Assembly (NCBI GenBank): GCA_020024235.1
Contig: JAHHUA010000120.1
Location: 1-5,101, forward strand
Origin: Oscillospiraceae bacterium
GTDB taxonomy: Bacteria; Bacillota; Clostridia; Oscillospirales; Ruminococcaceae
DNA: 5,101 bases
Direction: 5' to 3'
Shown here: one piece after another, positions 1 through 5,101 of the stretch
How positions within the stretch are numbered: the first letter of the stretch is position 1
How the letters are laid out: every line of letters begins with the position of its first letter
The notes under the pieces: generated by a model
What the model saw: the letters and a program-made list of their open reading frames with translations, nothing else
Told to the model about the DNA's origin: nothing
Databases searched by the model: none
Made by a program: the position numbers and the translations under genes

Positions 1-21
1 GACTTAAAAGTATAAATTATA

Positions 22-46
22 AAAAATTTTTGGCAGAAATTTTTCA
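22..46 (+). promoter_or_regulatory. Small hairpin overlapping a sigma54-like -24/-12 motif
   Basis: Bases 22-29 (AAAAATTT) pair perfectly with 37-44 (AAATTTTT) around the loop TTGGCAG (30-36). The same bases also resemble a sigma54 promoter: TTGGCAG at 30-36 is one base off the usual TTGGCAC, and TTTCA at 42-46 is one base off TTGCA. The GG at 32-33 and the TC at 44-45 (normally GC) are separated by the expected 10 bases. If it is a promoter, transcription would begin about 225 bases before the AraC-type gene. The stem is all A/T, so it could be chance, and no AAA+ sigma54 activator is visible in the window. Confidence 0.25.
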
Positions 47-162
47 CTTAAAAAAATAAAACATTTAGCTTTTTCACTATAATACATTAGTTTAACTTAT
101 ATGTCAACGAAATATTGATAATTTATTATATATTTTTAGATATTTTTAAATTACATTGTGTA

Positions 163-194
163 TTTATACAATTTTAAAAATTATTTTTATACAA
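163..194. repeat. Pair of 9-base direct repeats (TTTATACAA) upstream of the regulator promoter
   Basis: TTTATACAA occurs at 163-171 and again at 186-194, a 23-base step or about two helical turns. The pair ends about 20 bases before the candidate -35 of the regulator gene. AraC-family proteins commonly bind direct repeats next to the -35, so this is a possible autoregulatory operator. The surrounding DNA is so AT-rich that chance repetition is a real alternative. Confidence 0.25.
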
Positions 195-216
195 AAAAGA
201 GAAATTAACCTGATTA

Positions 217-245
217 TTTTCATAAAGGTATTTTACTGATATAAT
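217..245 (+). promoter_or_regulatory. Candidate sigmaA promoter for the AraC-type regulator
   Basis: The -10 is a perfect TATAAT at 240-245, preceded by TG at 237-238, which makes an extended -10. A partial -35, TTTTCA (217-222, four of six consensus bases), lies at the ideal 17-base spacing. Transcription would start near 252, giving a leader of about 30 bases that contains the ribosome binding site AGAGGAG (264-270). Another TATAAT at 78-83 has no convincing -35. Confidence 0.6.
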
Positions 246-280
246 AAATTATATAAAGATGCAAGAGGAGCTATTTTAAA

Positions 281-1555
281 ATGTCAGAAATAATTAAATT
301 GCAAAGTGAAGTTCGTTCACCTATTTCAAGAAATAAATTATGTGTTTTTAACAGTGAAGTTATTGATAAACCTACCAAACCCCTTATTCATCAGGAAGCC
401 AGATTTTGGCTTATTAATGGGGGAGAGGCAAAAGCCCTTATACATGGGGAAACAGTAACTTTAAAAAAAGGTTCATTGGTAGCGGTATTCCCTTGGGAAA
501 TAACAGAAATACTGGAAGTAAAAACTCCTTTACAGTATTATATGGTGATATATGATTTTGATTCTGTAAATATATTAATCAGAACCATGTATGGTGGCGG
601 AGATGATTATCCGAAAATTTTTGAGGAAATAAGAAAAAATCCAGAAGTAAAATGTAACAATGACCAGTATGAAATAATCAAAGGTATTTTTTCTGATTTG
701 CAGAATGAATTGGGAACAGAAGACACACTCAAAATAGTAACTGCTAAAAAACTTTCTCCCGTCTATGTTATAAATAAGATAATTTCTCTTATATTGGAGT
801 TTTTCAGAATGCAAAGCAATGATATAATTTGCAATAAAACTGATCCTGAAAAATATAAAAATGAAGAAATATTACAATATATGTATATTCATCTGAATGA
901 AGATATAACTGCAAAATCTCTTTCAAAAATATTTTATACAAGTGAAAATACCATAAGTCGTTATATAAAGAGGCTGACAGGTCTTTCTGTTGCAGAATTA
1001 TGTCATGAAATGAGAATTGTCAGAGTTTCCAATTACCTGCTGTACACTGATTTGACAGTATCAGAACTTTCGGAAATAGTCGGATATGCAGATGCTTCTC
1101 ATTTATCCAAGCTTTTTAAAGCTAGAATGGGTGTAAAGATAAATGACTACAGAAAAACATATCAAAAAATCGGTAAAATTTTGTCCTTTGAAGAAACTAA
1201 GGAAATTTATAAAATTATAAGCTATATTTATAAAAATCACGCGGAAAATCTTACTATTAATCAGGTATCTGAGAAATTTAACAAATCACCTGTAAGCATA
1301 AATAAAATTTTATTAATTCAGGTTGAAAAAAGCTTTTCTGATTTCCTTAATTATGTCAGAATAAACCATTCATGTAAGCTGCTTTTAACAACCAATAAAA
1401 CAATAATTGACATAGCCATAGATGTGGGATATGAAAATGCTAAAACCTTTAAACGCAATTTTATTAAGTATAAAGTAATGACACCTTCTGATTATCGACA
1501 TAAAGTATGGCTTCAAACATCATCACTGGAGGATCATATATATTCATTGGAATGA
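281..1555 (+). CDS. AraC-family transcriptional regulator with two tandem AraC-type DNA-binding domains
   Basis: A 424-residue cytoplasmic DNA-binding regulator. The N-terminal part (about residues 20-100) looks like the beta-rich cupin-type sensor of AraC proteins, and residues 100-190 form a mostly helical linker. A first complete AraC-type domain spans about 194-294, ending in the typical signature (VGYADASHLSKLFK near 267-280, then a Y-R pair at 290-291). A second spans about 307-408, with its own signature (DVGYENAKTFKRNF near 381-394, then PSDYR at 402-406). Each such domain normally holds two helix-turn-helix motifs, so this protein would carry four; most family members are near 280-300 residues with one domain. 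The start is supported by AGAGGAG ten bases upstream. It has its own promoter and terminator and lies just before the carbamoyltransferase operon in the same direction, so it may control that operon or itself. Neither the ligand nor the target is shown by the sequence. Confidence 0.9.
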   Translation: MSEIIKLQSEVRSPISRNKLCVFNSEVIDKPTKPLIHQEARFWLINGGEAKALIHGETVTLKKGSLVAVFPWEITEILEVKTPLQYYMVIYDFDSVNILIRTMYGGGDDYPKIFEEIRKNPEVKCNNDQYEIIKGIFSDLQNELGTEDTLKIVTAKKLSPVYVINKIISLILEFFRMQSNDIICNKTDPEKYKNEEILQYMYIHLNEDITAKSLSKIFYTSENTISRYIKRLTGLSVAELCHEMRIVRVSNYLLYTDLTVSELSEIVGYADASHLSKLFKARMGVKINDYRKTYQKIGKILSFEETKEIYKIISYIYKNHAENLTINQVSEKFNKSPVSINKILLIQVEKSFSDFLNYVRINHSCKLLLTTNKTIIDIAIDVGYENAKTFKRNFIKYKVMTPSDYRHKVWLQTSSLEDHIYSLE

Positions 1556-1597
1556 TTATAAATTCACTTAATATAAAATATTAGATAAAATGCTGTT

Positions 1598-1626
1598 AAA
1601 AAAGTCCCTTATTAAGGGACTTTTTT
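1598..1626 (+). terminator. Strong intrinsic terminator after the AraC-type gene
   Basis: GTCCCTT (1604-1610) pairs with AAGGGAC (1614-1620) around a three-base ATT, extended by six A-T pairs (1598-1603 with 1621-1626) to a 13-bp stem. Eight T's run at 1621-1628, and an A-run on the left arm means it could also stop transcription from the other side. It lies about 40 bases after the stop codon and should insulate the regulator from the downstream operon. Confidence 0.9.
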
Positions 1627-1822
1627 TTGTTGCCTGTTATAAAAGGGACAAAATGCAATGATTTTTTTGAATATTATACTCAAAATAAAAAATTCATCAG
1701 TTGACGTTTTTATTTAATTTTTGTGCAAATTTTACATAATATAACTGTGGATAATTAATCAATATGCTCTGTTAGCAGATTAAAATTTTTGAAGAAAAAA
1801 ACAGAAAAAAATTTTTATATGT
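1627..1822. other. Non-coding AT-rich spacer upstream of the operon promoter
   Basis: I see no gene here on either strand. It holds an imperfect 17-base dyad at 1667-1683 (TTGAATATTATACTCAA, seven of eight pairs match), the first copy of the repeat ACAAAATGCAAT (1648-1659), and an isolated TTGACG at 1701-1706 with no -10 at a usable distance. The length suggests room for upstream regulator sites. Confidence 0.5.
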
Positions 1823-1906
1823 CCTACAATTATGAAAAAAATGTGATAATATTCTATCGTACGGTGGTGGAAACAAATAAAATCGGACAATAATACAAAA
1901 TGCAAT
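1648..1906. repeat. Two copies of a 12-base direct repeat flanking the operon promoter
   Basis: ACAAAATGCAAT is present exactly at 1648-1659 and at 1895-1906; only these two short segments are the repeat. One copy lies upstream of the candidate promoter and the other in the transcribed leader, overlapping the first bases of the leader hairpin. Such spacing (247 bases) would suit a DNA loop held by a multi-domain AraC protein, but that is speculation. Confidence 0.3.
1823..1850 (+). promoter_or_regulatory. Candidate promoter of the carbamoyltransferase operon
   Basis: GATAAT at 1845-1850 matches five of six bases of the -10 and carries TG at 1842-1843, an extended -10. The -35 is weak (CCTACA at 1823-1828, three of six, 16-base spacing), as expected of an activator-dependent promoter. 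The start would fall near 1857, at the dyad ATCGTACGGT (1856-1865), leaving a leader of about 120 bases before the first gene. Confidence 0.45.
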
Positions 1907-1937
1907 CAGTTATACTTTTGGCAGAAGTATACTGATT
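1904..1937 (+). promoter_or_regulatory. Long hairpin in the operon leader
   Basis: AATCAGTTATACTT (1904-1917) pairs with AAGTATACTGATT (1925-1937), giving 13 base pairs with one bulged T (1910 or 1911) and a 7-base loop TTGGCAG (1918-1924). No T-run follows, so it is not an intrinsic terminator. It ends 26 bases before the ribosome binding site of the carbamoyltransferase gene and lies between the candidate promoter and that site, so it is probably transcribed. Possible roles are mRNA protection, a binding site for an RNA or DNA regulator, or part of a switch. I recognise no known riboswitch class in it. Confidence 0.6.
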
Positions 1938-1978
1938 ACCAAACATTACATTGATTAAAAAAAAAGGAGACGAAAAAA

Positions 1979-2971
1979 ATGGGAATAAACCTTAGCGGAA
2001 GAAATTATCTAAAATTATTGGACTACACAACAGAGGAGATCAGATATCTTTTGGACTTGTCAAAGAACTTCAAGGATATGAAGAGAGCAGGAGTACCCCA
2101 TAGATATTTGGAAGGAAAAAATATAGTGCTGTTGTTTGAAAAAACATCCACAAGAACCCGCTGCTCATTTGAAGTAGCTGGAAGAGATTTGGGAATGGGA
2201 GTAACATACCTTGACCCGGGAAGCAGCCAAATGGGCAAAAAAGAAAGTATTCCAGATACAGCAAGAGTTTTGGGAAGAATGTATGACGGAATAGAATACA
2301 GAGGATTTAGCCAGGAATTGGTAGAAACATTGGCAGAATACGCAGGAGTGCCGGTATGGAACGGACTTACAGATGAATTCCACCCCACACAAATGCTGGC
2401 AGATATGCTGACAATAGAAGAAAAACTGGGAAGACTTAAAGGAGTAAACTTCACATACATGGGAGATGCCAGAAACAATATGGGCAACTCATTGATGGTA
2501 GTATGTGCAAAATTGGGTCTTAACTTTACAGCATGTGCACCAAAGGAACTTTTCCCTGCAGAAGAATTGGTAGCAAAGTGCAGAGAAATAGCTAAGGAAA
2601 ACGACTGCACAATAACACTTACAGAAGATGTAAAAGAAGGAACAACAAATGCTGATGTAATATACACAGATATATGGGTATCCATGGGAGAACCGGACGA
2701 AGTATGGGAATCCAGAATAAAGATGCTCAAACCATATCAGGTAAATGCAGCAGCAATGGCAAATGCAAAGAAAGATGCAATATTCATGCACTGTCTGCCA
2801 TCATTCCACGATACAAAAACAACAATCGGAGCAGAAATAGCAAAGAAATTCGGAGTAACAGAAATGGAAGTAACAGACGAAGTCTTTGAAAGCAAACAAT
2901 CCGTAGTATTTGATGAAGCAGAAAACAGAATGCATACAATTAAGGCTGTTATGTACGCAACATTAAAATAA
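1979..2971 (+). CDS. arcB: Ornithine carbamoyltransferase, probably catabolic
   Basis: A 330-residue cytosolic enzyme that interconverts ornithine plus carbamoyl phosphate with citrulline plus phosphate. The carbamoyl-phosphate site STRTR is at 57-61, HPTQ at 135-138, the SMG loop that marks ornithine specificity at 235-237 (argues against a putrescine or aspartate enzyme), and the ornithine-site HCLP with its cysteine at 272. The C-terminal ENRMHTIKA (315-323) is also typical. Length matches the family. The start has AAGGAGA eight bases upstream (1964-1970) and gives the usual N-terminus. Carbamate kinase follows after 32 bases, which points to the catabolic, ATP-yielding direction; a biosynthetic argF role cannot be excluded from sequence alone. 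A promoter and structured leader precede it. Glycine is mostly GGA, isoleucine mostly ATA and arginine mostly AGA. Confidence 0.95.
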   Translation: MGINLSGRNYLKLLDYTTEEIRYLLDLSKNFKDMKRAGVPHRYLEGKNIVLLFEKTSTRTRCSFEVAGRDLGMGVTYLDPGSSQMGKKESIPDTARVLGRMYDGIEYRGFSQELVETLAEYAGVPVWNGLTDEFHPTQMLADMLTIEEKLGRLKGVNFTYMGDARNNMGNSLMVVCAKLGLNFTACAPKELFPAEELVAKCREIAKENDCTITLTEDVKEGTTNADVIYTDIWVSMGEPDEVWESRIKMLKPYQVNAAAMANAKKDAIFMHCLPSFHDTKTTIGAEIAKKFGVTEMEVTDEVFESKQSVVFDEAENRMHTIKAVMYATLK

Positions 2972-3003
2972 TAAGAAAAAATTAAGAGCAGAGGAAAATT
3001 TAT

Positions 3004-3939
3004 ATGCAAAAGAAAAGAATTGTAATTGCTTTGGGCGGAAATGCTTTGGGAAATACACCAAAGGAACAGTTAGAACTGATAACCGAAACGGCAAAACCCA
3101 TAGCAGATTTAATAGAAGCCGGAAATCAGGTAATTATAGCTCACGGAAACGGACCACAGGTGGGAATGATAAATCTGGGAATGAGTACAGCAGCAAATGC
3201 AGGAGCAATCAAATCAGATATGCCGTTTCCAGAATGTGGAGCCATGAGCCAGGGATATATAGGTTATCATCTGCAAAACGGAATAAAAAATGAACTTTCC
3301 GCACGCAAAATAGCTAAAAATGTGGCAACAGTGGTAACACAGGTGCTGGTTGATGAAAAAGACCCGGCATTTAAAAACCCCACAAAGCCCATAGGTGCAT
3401 TCTATACAAAGGAACAAGCGGATAAAATCGCAGAAGAAAAAGGATATATAATGGTGGAAGACGCAGGAAGAGGATATCGTCAGGTAGTGCCTTCACCAAA
3501 GCCTGTGGATGTAGTGGAAAAAGAAACAGTAAAAACACTTGTTGAGGCAGACAATGTGGTAATAACAGTGGGCGGAGGCGGAATTCCGGTAATCCAAAAA
3601 GATGGAAAATTAGTTGGAGTACCTGCAGTTATAGATAAGGATTTTGCATCTGCTAAAATAGCCGAGCTTCTTAATGCGGATATGCTGGTTATACTGACAG
3701 CAGTAGACAGAGTTGCAATTAATTTCGGAAAGCCAAATCAGCAGTTAATTGAAAAAATGACTGTGGAAGAAGCTGAAAAATACTGTGAAGAGGGACATTT
3801 TGCCCCCGGAAGTATGCTTCCTAAGGTAAAAGCGGCAATCAGCTTTGCAGAAAAAGGCGGAGAAGCAGTAATTGCCTCTTTGGAAAAAGCAGCTTTAGCG
3901 ATAAAAGGCGAAAGCGGAACAAAAATAATCAAAAAATAA
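3004..3939 (+). CDS. arcC: Carbamate kinase
   Basis: A 311-residue cytosolic kinase of the amino-acid-kinase fold that moves the phosphate of carbamoyl phosphate to ADP, making ATP, ammonia and CO2. Seen motifs are ALGGNALG (9-16), the substrate loop HGNGPQVG (47-54), the glycine-rich GGGGIP (190-195), the nucleotide-site stretch around DKDFASAKIAELL (211-223) and the family mark APGSMLPKV (267-275). The length is that of the family and no key motif is missing. A GAGG ribosome site (2991-2994) lies nine bases before the ATG. It sits 32 bases after the carbamoyltransferase with no terminator between, so the two should be cotranscribed and coupled through carbamoyl phosphate. This is the energy-conserving step of the arginine deiminase pathway. 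Confidence 0.96.
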   Translation: MQKKRIVIALGGNALGNTPKEQLELITETAKPIADLIEAGNQVIIAHGNGPQVGMINLGMSTAANAGAIKSDMPFPECGAMSQGYIGYHLQNGIKNELSARKIAKNVATVVTQVLVDEKDPAFKNPTKPIGAFYTKEQADKIAEEKGYIMVEDAGRGYRQVVPSPKPVDVVEKETVKTLVEADNVVITVGGGGIPVIQKDGKLVGVPAVIDKDFASAKIAELLNADMLVILTAVDRVAINFGKPNQQLIEKMTVEEAEKYCEEGHFAPGSMLPKVKAAISFAEKGGEAVIASLEKAALAIKGESGTKIIKK

Positions 3940-3945
3940 AAATAT

Positions 3946-3978
3946 TATGAGTTCGGTGAGGAAATTGCCGAACTCATA
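3946..3978. other. Intercistronic hairpin between carbamate kinase and the next gene
   Basis: TATGAGTTCGG (3946-3956) pairs perfectly with CCGAACTCATA (3968-3978) around 11 bases, of which two more G-T pairs could form. On the plus strand it is followed by TAATTAAAAAGA rather than T's, so it is not a classical terminator; it may be a partial terminator, or a processing or stability element that sets different levels of the flanking genes. Read on the minus strand it is followed by a T-rich run and could stop antisense transcription. Confidence 0.6.
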
Positions 3979-4004
3979 TAATTAAAAAGACGAGGTAAAA
4001 CAAT

Positions 4005-5101
4005 ATGTTTAATATGCCAAAATATCATCATCCTGATTTTACACAGCCTATGTTTGTCAATGCTCCCGATGCAAAATGGGAAATTGCCGAAAAGGACGGT
4101 GTAGCTCCGGAATATTACCACAGCACATCTATGTATCCTGAATATTTTAAGATTAACGGCAAATGGGTTTTGGCTGAAGAAAGCCGTATGGACTCCAGTG
4201 TTGTTCTTCGTGATGACGGACATCTTGATGTTGTGGAAAACAGAAATATTAAAAAAGGCGATAAAGTAATCCAAGGTCGTACAGAAAAATGCGAAGAAGG
4301 CATTTATATGCACTGTAACGGATTTTCTGAAGAAAAAGAAGCTTTAGATGACCAATTTGTATTCCGTCAGGGCAGAAGCCGTGAAACCTCTTATGCAAAG
4401 GATTATGATACCCTTATTGACTTGCTTAAATATGAAAAAGCAAACGGAGGTAATGTTCTTTGGGTAATGGGTCCTGCATTTTCCTTTGATGCAGGTGCAA
4501 GAGCAGCTATGCAGGCTCTTGTTGAAAACGGCTATGCACAGGGACTTATGGCAGGTAATGCTTTGGCTACTCATGACCTTGAGGGTGCACATCTTCACAC
4601 AGCACTGGGTCAGGATATTTACACACAGGTTTCTCAGCCTAACGGCCACTACAACCACCTTGATGTTATAAACAAGGTTCGTCGCTGCGGCAGTATTCCT
4701 AAATTTATTGATGAATACAAAATTGACAACGGCATTATTTACAGCTGTGTAAAAAATAATGTTCCTTTTGTTCTCACATCTTCCATAAGAGATGACGGTC
4801 CATTGCCTGAAGTAATTCATGATGCTTACGAAGGTCAGGCTCAAATGAGAGGTCTTGTCAGAAAGGCTACAACAGTTATCTGTCTTGCCACAATGCTTCA
4901 CACCATTGCAACAGGTAATATGACACCTTCCTTCAGACAGCTTCCTAACGGTGAAATCAGACCTTTATATCTCTATGTTGTTGATGCTGACGAATTTGTT
5001 GTAAATAAGCTCATTGACAGAGGCAGCCTTGCTGCTACTACCATGGTAACTAATGTTCAGGACTTTATTACTAAAGTTGCTAAAGGCCTTGATATTATTT
5101 A
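4005..5101 (+). CDS. LOR/SDH-family (TIGR00300) protein, probable NAD-dependent ornithine cyclodeaminase; 3' end cut by the window
   Basis: 365 codons are visible and open to the edge; the last two bases (TA) could even begin the stop. The protein shows hallmarks of the TIGR00300 LOR/SDH family: YHSTSMYPEYFKINGKWV (38-55), MGPAFSFDAG (155-164, probable nucleotide site), AGNALATHD (183-191), SIRDDGPLPE (260-269) and MLHTIATGNMTPS (297-309). Members studied in Methanococcus and the C-terminal half of cyanobacterial AgrE convert ornithine to proline and ammonia with bound NAD; this is unrelated to the mu-crystallin-type ornithine cyclodeaminase. As I remember them, archaeal members carry about 100 residues before the first motif, whereas here only some 37 precede it, so the N-terminal domain is missing. 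GAGGT at 3992-3996, eight bases before the ATG, supports the start over Met4. Codon use differs from the two genes before it (GGT/GGC, ATT, CTT and CGT preferred). Its place after arcB-arcC supports ornithine as substrate, but specificity is inferred. Confidence 0.8.
   Translation, partial: MFNMPKYHHPDFTQPMFVNAPDAKWEIAEKDGVAPEYYHSTSMYPEYFKINGKWVLAEESRMDSSVVLRDDGHLDVVENRNIKKGDKVIQGRTEKCEEGIYMHCNGFSEEKEALDDQFVFRQGRSRETSYAKDYDTLIDLLKYEKANGGNVLWVMGPAFSFDAGARAAMQALVENGYAQGLMAGNALATHDLEGAHLHTALGQDIYTQVSQPNGHYNHLDVINKVRRCGSIPKFIDEYKIDNGIIYSCVKNNVPFVLTSSIRDDGPLPEVIHDAYEGQAQMRGLVRKATTVICLATMLHTIATGNMTPSFRQLPNGEIRPLYLYVVDADEFVVNKLIDRGSLAATTMVTNVQDFITKVAKGLDII

Noticed and set aside
22..44. CodY box in AATTTTTGGCAGAAATT
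   Set aside because: The CodY consensus is AATTTTCWGAAAATT; this site has extra central bases and does not align without gaps.
1701..1720. TTGACG as the -35 of the operon promoter
   Set aside because: No -10-like hexamer occurs 16-18 bases downstream; CATAAT at 1735-1740 is 28 bases away.
1918..1942. Pseudoknot between the leader hairpin loop (TTGG) and CCAA at 1939-1942
   Set aside because: Only one base (1938) would have to span a 13-bp stem, which is sterically not possible unless the stem opens.
1857..1978. T-box or guanidine riboswitch in the operon leader
   Set aside because: There is no T-box AGGGTGG...CCGCG-type sequence followed by a terminator, and no pair of ACGR-loop hairpins or other guanidine-class core. 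The ACGGTGG at 1861-1867 alone is not enough.
2023..2730. Long open frame on the minus strand inside the carbamoyltransferase gene
   Set aside because: It overlaps a gene with clear catalytic motifs, shows no family signature, and reflects the codon pattern of the real gene on the other strand.
1979..2971. Putrescine carbamoyltransferase of an agmatine pathway
   Set aside because: The SMG motif and HCLP region are those of ornithine enzymes, and no agmatine deiminase gene is near.
4344..4901. 185-residue open frame on the minus strand inside the third enzyme gene
   Set aside because: It overlaps conserved motifs of the plus-strand protein, and its translation is cysteine-rich low-quality sequence with no recognisable domain.

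Overview
The window looks like chromosome from a low-GC, Clostridia-type anaerobic Firmicute. The spacers are extremely AT-rich, the ribosome binding sites are purine-rich (GAGGAG or AAGGAGA type), and the recognisable proteins fit an amino-acid-fermenting anaerobe. That assignment is inference; no rRNA or taxonomic marker is present. All four genes read rightward.

Layout. Positions 1-280 are an AT-rich upstream region with a good sigmaA-type promoter near 217-245, short repeats, and a small hairpin/sigma54-like motif at the left edge. Positions 281-1555 encode an AraC-family regulator with a sensor-like N-terminus and, unusually, two complete AraC-type DNA-binding domains in tandem. A strong intrinsic terminator (1598-1626) separates it from a 350-base spacer holding a candidate promoter (1823-1850) and a long leader hairpin (1904-1937). 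An operon follows: ornithine carbamoyltransferase (1979-2971), carbamate kinase (3004-3939), then, after a spacer with a perfect 11-bp hairpin, a gene of the LOR/SDH (TIGR00300) ornithine cyclodeaminase-like family (4005 to the window end, probably only a few residues short of complete).

How the genes may work together. Ornithine carbamoyltransferase run in the catabolic direction splits citrulline plus phosphate into ornithine and carbamoyl phosphate. Carbamate kinase uses the carbamoyl phosphate to make ATP. The third enzyme would turn ornithine into proline and ammonia. The cluster would thus drain both products of an unfavourable reaction, yielding ATP and proline, which many Clostridia use as a Stickland electron acceptor. 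No arginine deiminase or transporter gene is in the window, so the source of citrulline is not visible. The divided AraC regulator next door is a plausible controller of the operon.

The most notable points are the double AraC domain, the short form of the cyclodeaminase-like protein and its pairing with arcB-arcC, and an 11-base motif (TTTTGGCAGAA) shared by the two spacers that in both places forms the same 7-base hairpin loop on unrelated stems.
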